A stretch of DNA of 22,916 nucleotides from JACCUZ01 sp038246575 (GTDB lineage: Bacteria; Actinomycetota; Actinomycetes; JACCUZ01): contig JBBRVU010000051.1 of the NCBI GenBank assembly GCA_038246575.1, forward strand, positions 1 through 22,916, written 5' to 3'. Below the pieces are notes generated by a model that did not search any database, was not told the DNA's origin, and worked only from the letters and a program-made list of their open reading frames with translations. Below, in pieces: positions 6,549 to 17,022 of this stretch (position 1 is the stretch's first letter; each line of letters opens with the position of its first letter). A program made the translations under genes and the position numbers.

Positions 6549-6726
6549 CCGGCTGGCCCGGGACCTCGGTCGGCATGGCGAGACGCGGAGCGGGCACGGT
6601 CGGGACGCCCGCCCCGGTGTCAGTGCCCGCCGACGGGTCCGCTCGTGGAGGGCCGACCTCGGACGGGTCGACCCCCACCCACTGGCAGCTGTCGACGTCC
6701 CAGTAACCCGGTCGCTTGTTGACCAT
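6541..6726 (-). CDS. small uncharacterised protein, 61 aa
   Basis: The ATG at 6726 opens a 61-residue frame: MVNKRPGYWDVDSCQWVGVD, then a Pro-, Ala- and Gly-rich tail. The aromatic and acidic N-terminal block with a single Cys is too structured to be a shadow of a GC-rich frame; the extra 64 residues upstream in the same frame (to 6918) are Ser-, Ala- and Pro-rich noise overlapping the reductase gene. No membrane segment, signal peptide or known domain is visible. It lies 49 bp downstream of the reductase gene on the same strand and may be co-transcribed. Its stop sits in the palindrome TCAGCTGA together with the stop of the DUF429 gene. Function unknown. Confidence 0.6.
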   Translation of the reverse strand: MVNKRPGYWDVDSCQWVGVDPSEVGPPRADPSAGTDTGAGVPTVPAPRLAMPTEVPGQPVS

Positions 6727-6775
6727 GGCCCCAGCATGCTCCCGGCGGACCGACCCTGTCAGCCCAGGCGCCGGC

Positions 6776-7411
6776 TCAGTCGAAGATCGGGTCGCGGGTC
6801 CGGGTGCGCTTGAGCTCGAAGAAGCCGTCGGTGCCAGCGACGAGGCGAACGCCGTCCCACAAGCGACCGGCGTCCTCGCCACGCGGGATCGGCGACACCA
6901 CGGGGCCGAAGAAGGCAACCCCCTCGACCGAGATGACGGGGGTCCCGACCTCGAACCCGACCTGGTCCATGCCGGCGTGGTGGGACTTCTTGATCGCGTC
7001 GTCCCAGCTCACGGAGGTCATCTCGGCGGCCAACGCCGCCGGCAGCCCGACCTCGCTGAGCGCGTCCTCGATGGTCGCGCGCTCGGTCGGTCGCTTCTCG
7101 TTGTGGAAACGTGTGCCCAGCGCGGTGTAGAGCGGCAACGCCACGTCCTCACCGTGCTGGGCGACGGCAGCGGTCACCACACGTACGGGACCCCAGGCCT
7201 GGTCCATGAGGGTCTGGTAGTCCTCCGGCAGCTCCCGATCCTGGTTCAGGTAGGACAGCGACATGATGTGCCAGCGCACGTCCACGTCACGGACCTCCGC
7301 CACCTCCAGCATCCAGCGAGACGCGATCCAGGCCCACGGGCAGATGGGGTCGAACCAGAAGTCGACGGTCGCGCGGGCGGCAGCAGGGCGGGCATCCGGT
7401 TGCGAAGTCAT
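6776..7411 (-). CDS. DsbA-family mycothiol-dependent reductase, Rv2466c-like
   Basis: A 211-residue thioredoxin-fold protein. It matches M. tuberculosis Rv2466c (mycothiol-dependent nitroreductase, protective against oxidants) along its length: VDFWFDP, SRWMLEVAEVRD, MDQAWGPVRV, KKSHHAGMDQVGFEVGTP, GVAFFGPVVSPIPRGE and the C-terminal FFELKRTRT. The active site is Cys24-Pro-Trp-Ala27, whereas Rv2466c has Cys-Pro-Trp-Cys, so the resolving Cys is missing and a monothiol mechanism using mycothiol is expected. Start ATG 7411 leaves a short variable leader before the first strand. The open frame continues far upstream, antisense to pepN, but nothing there resembles the family. It is divergent from pepN with 117 bp between, the same arrangement as Rv2466c and pepN. 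Confidence 0.9.
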   Translation of the reverse strand: MTSQPDARPAAARATVDFWFDPICPWAWIASRWMLEVAEVRDVDVRWHIMSLSYLNQDRELPEDYQTLMDQAWGPVRVVTAAVAQHGEDVALPLYTALGTRFHNEKRPTERATIEDALSEVGLPAALAAEMTSVSWDDAIKKSHHAGMDQVGFEVGTPVISVEGVAFFGPVVSPIPRGEDAGRLWDGVRLVAGTDGFFELKRTRTRDPIFD

Positions 7412-7485
7412 GACAGACCACAACATTCGGGCTCCCGTGGCTGATTCCCGGTCAGCCGCCCCGGCGTGCGACCATTCCCTGCCCA

Positions 7486-7516
7486 CAGCCGTCACCCCGC
7501 AGCCGTCACCCCGCAG
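7486..7516. repeat. 14-bp tandem repeat in the pepN leader
   Basis: CAGCCGTCACCCCG occurs twice head to tail (7486-7499, 7500-7513) and is followed by CAG, giving about 2.2 perfect copies. The second copy runs directly into the pepN Shine-Dalgarno AGGAG (7515-7519). Slippage or unequal recombination here would change the leader length but not the protein. Confidence 0.85.
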
Positions 7517-7519
7517 GAG
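7515..7519 (+). promoter_or_regulatory. Shine-Dalgarno deciding the pepN start
   Basis: AGGAG with 9 nt to the GTG at 7529. This favours GTG 7529 over the downstream ATG at 7550 and over the longer open frame from 7466. Confidence 0.7.
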
Positions 7520-7528
7520 CCAGTCACC

Positions 7529-10111
<2,583 letters not shown>

Positions 10112-10126
10112 TGCGCCCTGGAGCCG

Positions 10127-10158
10127 GTCGCTGTGGACTAGAGCTTGTCGCTCTGGAC
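10127..10158. repeat. 12-bp near-perfect direct repeat at a gene end
   Basis: GTCGCTGTGGAC (10127-10138) and GTCGCTCTGGAC (10147-10158) differ at one base and are 20 bp apart, spanning the stop codon of the DUF5130 gene. It looks like a small local duplication at the pepN/DUF5130 convergent junction. Confidence 0.6.
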
Positions 10159-10530
10159 AGCTCTCGGCGGGCGGGCGTGCTCGGCGAGCGCGAGCACGCC
10201 GCTGGCGATTCCGCCGGCGAGGTCACCGGCCTGGAACGCCGACGTCATGCTCATCGCCGCGAGACCCGCACCACGGTCATCGATGCGTCGCCGCGCCCCG
10301 GGACCCGAGACGATCTCGACCCTGCGCGCTCCGGGGTCGACCGCGACGAGCACCGTGTCGTCGGAGCCGGCCCCCAGGGCAGCGTGCAGCTGGAGCGCGG
10401 TCGCTCGGCTGTCGCCCTCGAGCGCTCCGACGTAGACCGAGACCGGCAGCTCGGACTGCGCTTTGGCGAGCCTGATGGCGCGCACCACGTCCTCCTGCTG
10501 CCGTGCCGTGAATGCCTCACCAGCGGGCAC
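10138..10530 (-). CDS. DUF5130-like protein, homologue of Rv2468c
   Basis: A 130-residue soluble protein of the small actinobacterial family that follows pepN in mycobacteria. Visible features are an amphipathic first helix (ARQQEDVVRAIRLAKAQSEL), then LPVSVYVGALEGDSRATALQLHAAL, a strand with VLVAVDPGARRVEIVSG, and a C-terminal helix. The strand-helix order recalls TPM-like domains, but I see no catalytic signature and assign no function. GTG 10530 is chosen because GGAGG (10539-10543) precedes it by 8 nt; GTG 10539 would overlap that ribosome site. The start overlaps the end of the membrane-protein gene by 14 bp, so translation is probably coupled. It converges on pepN. Confidence 0.75.
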   Translation of the reverse strand: MPAGEAFTARQQEDVVRAIRLAKAQSELPVSVYVGALEGDSRATALQLHAALGAGSDDTVLVAVDPGARRVEIVSGPGARRRIDDRGAGLAAMSMTSAFQAGDLAGGIASGVLALAEHARPPRAVQSDKL

Positions 10531-10885
10531 TGGCGCCACCTCCGCCCGTCGTTCCGGTGGCCTGACGGATGGCGGTGTCAGGGTCGGCGGGACCGTTGAA
10601 CCACACGGGCGCGGCCCACCAGCCGAGGCCGGGCCGGTACCGCGGTCCGCGCGCGGTCGAGGTGACCGTCACCAGCACGGCGATCACCGCGAACAGGGCG
10701 AGCGGGATCCCGACGAAGAAGAACAACGTCTCGACGATGCTGAACCCGGCGCCGGGCTCGCTGCCGGCGTCGGGGCCGGAGGTCGCCGCGCCGGCGCTGG
10801 CGGCAGACCCCGCCAGCACGATGGCGGCGGCCGCGGCCGCAGTGGTGGCGCGCGCCAGCACGCGTCCGACGCTCGGGGTGGTCAC
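10517..10885 (-). CDS. small membrane protein with signal peptide and one further membrane helix
   Basis: A 122-residue protein. Residues 8-34 form a signal-peptide-like stretch (Arg, then an Ala-rich core ending near GSAASAGA), followed by a short Gly-, Pro- and Ser-rich segment. A second hydrophobic helix runs from about 50 to 74 (VETLFFFVGIPLALFAVIAV), then a basic turn and a C-terminal tail with RYRPGLGWWAAPVWFNGP. Two membrane spans or a cleaved leader plus one span are both possible; the aromatic tail would be cytoplasmic. I do not recognise a named family. It starts 12 bp after the malQ stop with its own TACGGT box, and ends inside the start of the DUF5130 gene, suggesting that these two products work together. 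Confidence 0.75.
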   Translation of the reverse strand: MTTPSVGRVLARATTAAAAAAIVLAGSAASAGAATSGPDAGSEPGAGFSIVETLFFFVGIPLALFAVIAVLVTVTSTARGPRYRPGLGWWAAPVWFNGPADPDTAIRQATGTTGGGGASARW

Positions 10886-10891
10886 GGGAGA

Positions 10892-10897
10892 ACCGTA
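10892..10897 (-). promoter_or_regulatory. predicted -10 box of the small membrane protein gene
   Basis: TACGGT on the minus strand, 6 nt before the GTG at 10885 and next to the malQ stop codon (10898-10900). No Shine-Dalgarno is present, so a leaderless internal promoter is likely in addition to read-through from malQ. Confidence 0.45.
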
Positions 10898-13060
10898 CTA
10901 GGCGAGGTGCCCGCCGCGGACCGCGGCAGCCAGGCGTCCGGGCCGCGGTGAACGGACCAGCGCGTCGAGCAGCACCGGCCGACCCTCGCCGTCGGCCAGG
11001 GGGACCTGCCAGTTGGGGTACTCCTCATGAGTGCCCGGCTGGTTCATCGTGCGCCGGTCCCCCACGGCGTCGGTGAGAGCGACCCCGAGCAAGCGGCTCG
11101 GAGTGGCCGCAAGCGCCCGGTGCAGGGCAACGACAACAGCGTCCGGGTCGTCCGCAGCGGAGCGGTCCAGCCACCCGCGCTCGATCAGCAGCTCGAGCCA
11201 GGACTGCTGCTCAGACCGGTCGATGCGACGTTCATCCTCGACGGAGCGTGTGAGCAGTCCGAGCTCGGAGCGGATCCGGATGTGCTCGCCGGCAAGATAG
11301 CCAGCGGTCGGTGGCAGGTCGTGGGTGGTCACGGCCGCCAGGCAGAGCTCGCGCCAGGTCTCGGGCGGTCGGGGTTGCCCGCCGTCACCTCGTTCGAACC
11401 ACAGGATCGAGGTCCCGAGCAGTCCTCGCTCGCCCAGGTAGTCACGCACCCATGGCTCGACGGTGCCGAGATCCTCCCCGATGACGACCGCGCCCGCACG
11501 AGTCGCCTCCAGCGCGAGGATGCCGACGAGCGCCTCGTGGTCGAAACGGACGTACGTTCCCTCGGACGCGGGCCGGCCCTCGGGCACCCACCACAACCGG
11601 AACAGGCCGAGGATGTGGTCGACGCGGACTCCGCCGCAGTGGCGGAGCACGGTACGCAGCATGTCGCGGTACGGCAGGTATCCCGCCTGTGCCAGCCGGT
11701 CCGGTCGCCAGGGCGGCTGTGACCAGTCCTGCCCCAGCTGGTTGAACGCGTCCGGCGGGGCGCCCACGGTGACACCGCGGGCCATCACCCGCTGCAGCGC
11801 CCACGTGTCCGCGCCGTACGGATGGACGCCCACGGCGAGATCGTGGACGATGCCGAGCGCCATGCCGGTGTCCGTCGCGCGCTGCTGGGCGGCAGCGAGC
11901 TGCTCGTCGAGGACCCACTGCAGCCAGCAGTAGAAGTCCACTCGCTCCCCGAGCTCCTTGCGGGCCTGCAATGTCGCGGCCGACGACGGATCCTGCAGCG
12001 CGTCCGGCCACTGCGACCAGATCGGTCCGTGCACCTCCGCCAGCGCGCACCAGGTAGCGAAGTCGAGCAGGCCGTCGCCCTCGCGGGTCAGGAACAGCTG
12101 GTAGTCGGACTCGCGGGCCGGACTACGGGACACGGCGTGCACCAGGGCGAGCGAGGAACGCTTCGCGTCCCAGACGGCATCTCGGTCCAGATGGACGTCG
12201 GCGGAGTTCAACGACCGCTGCAGCAGAGCGATGCGCTCCACGTCGGCGCGCACCGCGCCGGTGAGGTAGGCGTACTCCGGGACGAGCTCGACACGGATGT
12301 AGAGCGGGCTGACGAAACGACGGGTCACCGGCAGGTACGGCGAGGGTTCCAGCGGCGGCGTCGGTGACGGCGCGTGCAGCGGGTTGATCAGCACGAAGTC
12401 AGCGCCGAGCTCGTCGGCGCTCCAGCAGGCCAGCTCGGCGAGGTCGTCGAGGTCGCCGTGGGCCCAGGACCGTTTCGAGCGCACGGAGTACAGCTGGGTC
12501 ATGAACCCCCAGCCGGATGCCTTGTCGGGCAGCGGCGTCGGCAGCCGGTCCGGCGTCACGACCAGCCGCGTCCCGGCCTCGGCGAGGGCTCCCTCGCTTC
12601 GGGCGTGCAGACTGTGCCAGCCGAGCGGGAGGTCCCCCGGGACCTCGAACGTCGCCTCACCGGTGAGGACCCCGTCGACCTCCCGCGGCTCCACCCAACG
12701 ATCGACCTGGGCGAGCTCGACGCTTCCGCCGTTCTCCAGCTCGACCTGGACCTGGACGGCGTCCCCGTGCGGCAGGTGCACCGGGACCTGCGCGGTGTGT
12801 CCGGACCGGGTGACGACGATCTCGGGGAGCGGCCGGCGCCACGGTCGCTCCCGGACCTCCGCCAGCTCGCCCTGCACCGACTCGTCGGTCTCGGCCGCGA
12901 CGCCGAGGGCGGCGAGGACGGTGACCACCGAGTCGTGGGGCACGTCGACGTGGCGTCCTTGCCAGTCCCAGAAGTCGGTCGCGACGCCATGGGCTGCGGC
13001 GAGCTCGCGCAAGGCGTCGCTGACGGGTGCGGCGACGTGGTCGGTGGGCTGCTGGGTCAT
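10898..13060 (-). CDS. malQ: 4-alpha-glucanotransferase (amylomaltase, GH77)
   Basis: A 720-residue cytosolic enzyme that transfers maltooligosaccharide units between alpha-1,4-glucans. GH77 signatures are complete: GWGFMTQLYSVRSKRSW and LINPLHAP in the N-terminal half of the barrel, the nucleophile Asp481 in VRVDHILGLFRLWW, the acid/base Glu529 in VIGEDLGTVEPWV, and the transition-state stabiliser Asp581 in TTHDLPPTAGYL. The first 150 residues are the N-terminal beta domain found in long bacterial MalQ proteins, and total length agrees with mycobacterial MalQ. Start ATG 13060 is placed where family similarity begins; the frame stays open to 13597 but there it runs through the HNH gene. It lies 53 bp after that gene on the same strand and may be co-transcribed with it and the two genes downstream. 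Confidence 0.96.
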   Translation of the reverse strand: MTQQPTDHVAAPVSDALRELAAAHGVATDFWDWQGRHVDVPHDSVVTVLAALGVAAETDESVQGELAEVRERPWRRPLPEIVVTRSGHTAQVPVHLPHGDAVQVQVELENGGSVELAQVDRWVEPREVDGVLTGEATFEVPGDLPLGWHSLHARSEGALAEAGTRLVVTPDRLPTPLPDKASGWGFMTQLYSVRSKRSWAHGDLDDLAELACWSADELGADFVLINPLHAPSPTPPLEPSPYLPVTRRFVSPLYIRVELVPEYAYLTGAVRADVERIALLQRSLNSADVHLDRDAVWDAKRSSLALVHAVSRSPARESDYQLFLTREGDGLLDFATWCALAEVHGPIWSQWPDALQDPSSAATLQARKELGERVDFYCWLQWVLDEQLAAAQQRATDTGMALGIVHDLAVGVHPYGADTWALQRVMARGVTVGAPPDAFNQLGQDWSQPPWRPDRLAQAGYLPYRDMLRTVLRHCGGVRVDHILGLFRLWWVPEGRPASEGTYVRFDHEALVGILALEATRAGAVVIGEDLGTVEPWVRDYLGERGLLGTSILWFERGDGGQPRPPETWRELCLAAVTTHDLPPTAGYLAGEHIRIRSELGLLTRSVEDERRIDRSEQQSWLELLIERGWLDRSAADDPDAVVVALHRALAATPSRLLGVALTDAVGDRRTMNQPGTHEEYPNWQVPLADGEGRPVLLDALVRSPRPGRLAAAVRGGHLA

Positions 13061-13113
13061 CGTCGGAGGAGTCTGCCGCACGCCGGGTCGCAGCGACGAA
13101 CCTGCAAGCCGGT

Positions 13114-13638
<525 letters not shown>

Positions 13639-13657
13639 TCGCGCCTCCAGCGAGAGG

Positions 13658-13680
13658 CCCGGCACGTGGCTCGTGCCGGG
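13658..13680. promoter_or_regulatory. perfect 9-bp inverted repeat in the HNH gene leader
   Basis: CCCGGCACG (13658-13666), five bases, CGTGCCGGG (13672-13680). It begins 10 bp upstream of the HNH Shine-Dalgarno, so as RNA it would form a very stable hairpin close to the ribosome site; as DNA it could be an operator. There is no T-tract, so a classical terminator is unlikely. Confidence 0.6.
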
Positions 13681-13685
13681 TCGCG

Positions 13686-13701
13686 TGTGACCAGTGTCAC
13701 C
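13686..13701. promoter_or_regulatory. candidate CRP/GlxR-type site
   Basis: TGTGA, six bases, TCACC: nine of ten positions of the TGTGA-N6-TCACA consensus used by cAMP-receptor-family regulators, including those of actinobacteria. It lies about 56 bp upstream of the HNH start and about 87 bp upstream of the oligopeptidase start. Assignment rests on sequence match only. Confidence 0.45.
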
Positions 13702-13767
13702 TGCCGGGCGCGAGTTCGCCACCGCACACGCGGACCGGGCCAGCCCTCTCGGGCGTCCGGCCCGTCC

Positions 13768-13773
13768 TAGGGT
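13768..13773 (+). promoter_or_regulatory. predicted -10 box of the oligopeptidase gene (leaderless)
   Basis: TAGGGT, 7 nt before the ATG at 13781, without a Shine-Dalgarno sequence. It contains the only TA dinucleotide in the whole 13639-13780 intergenic stretch. Confidence 0.55.
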
Positions 13774-13780
13774 GGTCGCC

Positions 13781-15865
13781 ATGAATCGGCCCGACTACCC
13801 CCTCGCCCCCCGGACCGACACCACTGAGCTGCTGCACGGCACCACCGTCGAGGACCCTTACCGGTGGCTCGAGGACTCGTCGTCGGCACCCACGCAGGCG
13901 TGGTCGGCGGCCCAGGACGAGCTCGTCGAGGCCCACCTCGGCGCAGCGGCAGGTCGCCAGCGGCTGCAGGCCCGCGTCGGTGAGCTGCTCAGCGCCGGCA
14001 TGGTCGGTCCGCCGACCTGGCGTGGCCAGCGCCAGTTCTTCATGCGCCGGACCGCGGAGCAGGAGCATGCCGTACTGGTCACGGTCGACGAGGACGGCAC
14101 GGAGCGGGTGCTGCTGGACCCAATCGCTCTCGACTCGACCGGCACGACCACCCTCGACTCGTGGCAGCCCTCCAAGGAGGGTCACCTGCTGGCGTACCAG
14201 CTCTCCGAGGGCGGCACCGAGGAGTCGGTGCTGCAGGTGCTGGACGTGGCCACCGGAGGCGACGTGGACGGCCCGATCGACCGGGCGCGCTACTCGCCGG
14301 TGGCGTGGATGCCCGGTGGCGAGTCCTTCTACTACGTACGCCGGCTCTCCCCCGACCTCGTGCCGGCGGCCGAGGCGCAGTACCACCGCAGGGTGTGGCT
14401 GCACCGGATCGGCACCGACGCCGCCGAGGACGTCCTCGTCTTCGGCGAAGGCCGGGACATGACCGACTACTACGGCGTCCACCTGTCGATGGACGGCCGG
14501 TGGCTGGTGATCGGGGCTTCGGCCGGGACCGCCCCGCGCAACGACCTCTGGCTGGCCGACCTGTCGACGAGCCCCGCAGCGGCGCCCGAGCTGCGCGTCG
14601 TGCAGGAGAACGTCGACGCCAGCACCGCTGTGCACGTTGGCCGCGACGGGCGGGCGTACATCTTCACCGACCGGGACGCCCCCCGAGGACGCCTCGCCGT
14701 GACGACGCCGGAGGACCCCACCTACGAGACGTGGGTCGACCTCGTGCCGGAGGACGACGAAGCGGTGCTGGAGGACTACGCGATCCTCGACGGCCCCGAG
14801 CTGGCGTCGAGCCTGCTGCTGTGCAGCTGGACCCGGCACGCGATGTCGGAGATCACCGCGCACCGGCTCGACGACGGCTCCCGCACCGGATCGGTGCCGC
14901 TGCCCGGGCTCGGCTCGGCCACCGGGGTGCACGAGCGCCCCGAGGGCGGCCACGAGGCCTGGTTCGGCTACACCGATCACGTGACTCCCTCCGCGGTGTT
15001 CCACTACGACGCCCGGCTCGGCCAGACCACTGAGTGGGCGACGGCTCCGGGCACGGTGGACCTGCCGGAGGTGCACGCGCGGCAGGTGGAGTACGCCTCG
15101 GCCGACGGGACGACGGTGCGCATGGTGGTCATCGCCCCGACCAAGGAACCCGACGGGCCACGACCGACGGTGCTCTACGGCTACGGCGGTTTCGGGGTCC
15201 CGCTGACACCCGGCTACAGCGCCGGGCTGCTCGCCTGGGTCGAGGCCGGTGGTGTCTACGCCATCGCCAACCTGCGCGGCGGTTCGGAGGAGGGCGAGCA
15301 GTGGCACCGCGGCGGGATGCGCGAGCACAAGCAGAACGTGTTCGACGACTTTCACGCGGCGGCGGAGCGGCTGGTCAGCGACGGCTGGACCGCGCACGAC
15401 CGACTGGCCATCTCCGGCGGCTCGAACGGCGGGTTGCTCGTCGGTGCCGCCGTGACACAGCGACCCGAGCTGTACGCCGCGGTGGTGTGCTCCGCGCCGT
15501 TGCTGGACATGGTGCGCTACGAGAAGTTCGGCCTGGGCGCCACCTGGTCCGACGAGTACGGCTCCGCCGCAGACCCGGACGAGCTCGCGTGGCTGCTGTC
15601 CTACTCGCCCTACCACCATGTTCGCGAGGGGGTGGACTACCCCGCGACGCTGTTCACCGTGTTCGACGGGGACACCCGCGTCGACCCGTTGCACGCGCGA
15701 AAGATGTGCGCGGCACTGCAGCACGCCACCTCGGGCGAGCGGCCCGTCCTGCTCCGACGCGAACGTGACGTCGGGCACGGCGCGCGCGCGATGAGCCGGA
15801 CCATCGCCCTGACTGCGGACACGCTGGCGTTCTCCGCCGCCTGGACGGGGCTCGATCTGTCGTGA
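13781..15865 (+). CDS. prolyl oligopeptidase family serine peptidase (S9A)
   Basis: A 694-residue enzyme expected to cut short peptides after proline. It opens with PLAPRTDTTELLHGTTVEDPYRWLED, the S9A start block, continues through a seven-bladed propeller (about 70-420), and ends in an alpha/beta-hydrolase domain. The triad is visible: Ser548 in ISGGSNGGLL, Asp631 in the GDTRVDPLHA block and His666 in DVGHGARA. The LRGGSEEGEQWHRGG stretch (498-512) is typical of the family. No signal peptide is seen, so it should be cytosolic. ATG 13781 sits 7 nt after a TAGGGT box. Its stop overlaps the mscS start by 4 bp, implying translational coupling. Such enzymes are often annotated generically because proline specificity is hard to prove from sequence. 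Confidence 0.93.
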   Translation: MNRPDYPLAPRTDTTELLHGTTVEDPYRWLEDSSSAPTQAWSAAQDELVEAHLGAAAGRQRLQARVGELLSAGMVGPPTWRGQRQFFMRRTAEQEHAVLVTVDEDGTERVLLDPIALDSTGTTTLDSWQPSKEGHLLAYQLSEGGTEESVLQVLDVATGGDVDGPIDRARYSPVAWMPGGESFYYVRRLSPDLVPAAEAQYHRRVWLHRIGTDAAEDVLVFGEGRDMTDYYGVHLSMDGRWLVIGASAGTAPRNDLWLADLSTSPAAAPELRVVQENVDASTAVHVGRDGRAYIFTDRDAPRGRLAVTTPEDPTYETWVDLVPEDDEAVLEDYAILDGPELASSLLLCSWTRHAMSEITAHRLDDGSRTGSVPLPGLGSATGVHERPEGGHEAWFGYTDHVTPSAVFHYDARLGQTTEWATAPGTVDLPEVHARQVEYASADGTTVRMVVIAPTKEPDGPRPTVLYGYGGFGVPLTPGYSAGLLAWVEAGGVYAIANLRGGSEEGEQWHRGGMREHKQNVFDDFHAAAERLVSDGWTAHDRLAISGGSNGGLLVGAAVTQRPELYAAVVCSAPLLDMVRYEKFGLGATWSDEYGSAADPDELAWLLSYSPYHHVREGVDYPATLFTVFDGDTRVDPLHARKMCAALQHATSGERPVLLRRERDVGHGARAMSRTIALTADTLAFSAAWTGLDLS

Positions 15866-17022
15866 GGGCCGTCCTCCAGCTCATCGACCTCAAGAGCTGC
15901 GTCGACGACACGACGCAGTCCAGCCTGTGCGACTGGGTCTACGACTCCACGGGCAACCGATGGCTCGCCGAGTCGTCCAACTGGCTGATCGCTCGACCGC
16001 TCACGATCATCGCGATCGTCGTCTTCGCGGTCGTCCTGCGTACCGTGATCGCCCGGTTGATCAAGCGGTTGGCCGCCCGCGCCGCCGAGGGCAACGTCCC
16101 GGGGGTGCTGGCCCGCGGGCGCGGCTCGGCGCTGTTCCACGACAGCCCGCTGCTCTCGGCGCGACGGGCGCAGCGGGCCGCGACCATGGGCTCGGTCCTC
16201 GGGTCCATCACGACCGGCGTCATCGCCTCGATCGCCGTGATCATGATCATCTCCGAGCTCGGAGTCAGCATCGCCCCGCTGCTGGCCAGTGCCGGCATCG
16301 TCGGGGTCGCGTTCGGCTTCGGCGCGCAGACCCTCGTCAAGGACTTCCTGTCCGGGATCTTCATGATTCTCGAGGACCAGTACGGCGTCGGTGACGTCGT
16401 CGACCTCGGCGAGGCGACAGGGGTTGTCGAGGCGGTCGGGCTGCGCGTCAGCCGGGTCCGTGACGTCGACGGCACGGTTTGGTACGTCCGCAACGGCGAG
16501 ATCCTGCGCGTCGGCAACAAGAGCCAGGGCTGGGCCCGCGCCGTGCTCGACATCGGTGTGGCCTACCACGAGGACGTCGAGCGGGTGCGCGGCATCATCC
16601 TCGACACTGCCGTCGCGCTCTACGCCGACGAGGACTATCGCGACCTCGTGCTCGACGAGCCGGAGGTCTGGGGCGTGGAGGCACTCGACGCGGACGCGAT
16701 CGTGGTGCGCCTGGTCGTCAAGACCAAACCGTTGCAGCAGTGGGCGGTTGCCCGCGCCCTCCGGGAGCGGATCAAGGCCGCCTTCGACCGGCACGGCGTC
16801 GAGATCCCGTTCCCGCAGCGGACGGTCTGGATGCGCGCCGAGGGCCCGGGCAGCGAGCCGACGCCAAGCGAGAGCGGCGACAGCGACGACCGAGACGACT
16901 CAGCACCGACCGCCGCGACCACCGAGGCGGCCAAACGCCCGGTGCGCTCGGAGTACACCGGAGAGATCCCGGTGGTGACCGACGCCGACGAGGCTCCGGT
17001 CGACGACATCCGCGGCACCTGA
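15862..17022 (+). CDS. small-conductance mechanosensitive channel, MscS family
   Basis: A 386-residue inner-membrane channel expected to open under membrane tension and release solutes during osmotic downshock. About 40 N-terminal residues with two cysteines (13 and 23) precede three hydrophobic segments (about 45-65, 111-133, 137-160). The pore helix and its continuation read ASAGIVGVAFGFGAQTLVKD, then FLSGIFMILEDQYGVGDVV, the strongest MscS signature. The beta and alpha-beta cytoplasmic domains follow to about 335, and the last 50 residues are acidic, Ser- and Thr-rich and probably disordered. GTG 15862 overlaps the oligopeptidase stop (GTGA), so it is translated by coupling. A GC-rich hairpin lies just after its stop. 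Confidence 0.92.
   Translation: MRAVLQLIDLKSCVDDTTQSSLCDWVYDSTGNRWLAESSNWLIARPLTIIAIVVFAVVLRTVIARLIKRLAARAAEGNVPGVLARGRGSALFHDSPLLSARRAQRAATMGSVLGSITTGVIASIAVIMIISELGVSIAPLLASAGIVGVAFGFGAQTLVKDFLSGIFMILEDQYGVGDVVDLGEATGVVEAVGLRVSRVRDVDGTVWYVRNGEILRVGNKSQGWARAVLDIGVAYHEDVERVRGIILDTAVALYADEDYRDLVLDEPEVWGVEALDADAIVVRLVVKTKPLQQWAVARALRERIKAAFDRHGVEIPFPQRTVWMRAEGPGSEPTPSESGDSDDRDDSAPTAATTEAAKRPVRSEYTGEIPVVTDADEAPVDDIRGT

Noticed and set aside
13639..13782. HNH start at ATG 13782
   Set aside because: It would overlap the oligopeptidase ATG, cross the inverted repeat and CRP-like site, and add 48 low-complexity residues; GTG 13638 has a good Shine-Dalgarno.
13697..15778. 693-codon open frame antisense to the oligopeptidase gene
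   Set aside because: It mirrors a gene with a complete catalytic triad, has His-, Arg- and Val-rich composition with no family motif, and is a usual by-product of high GC.
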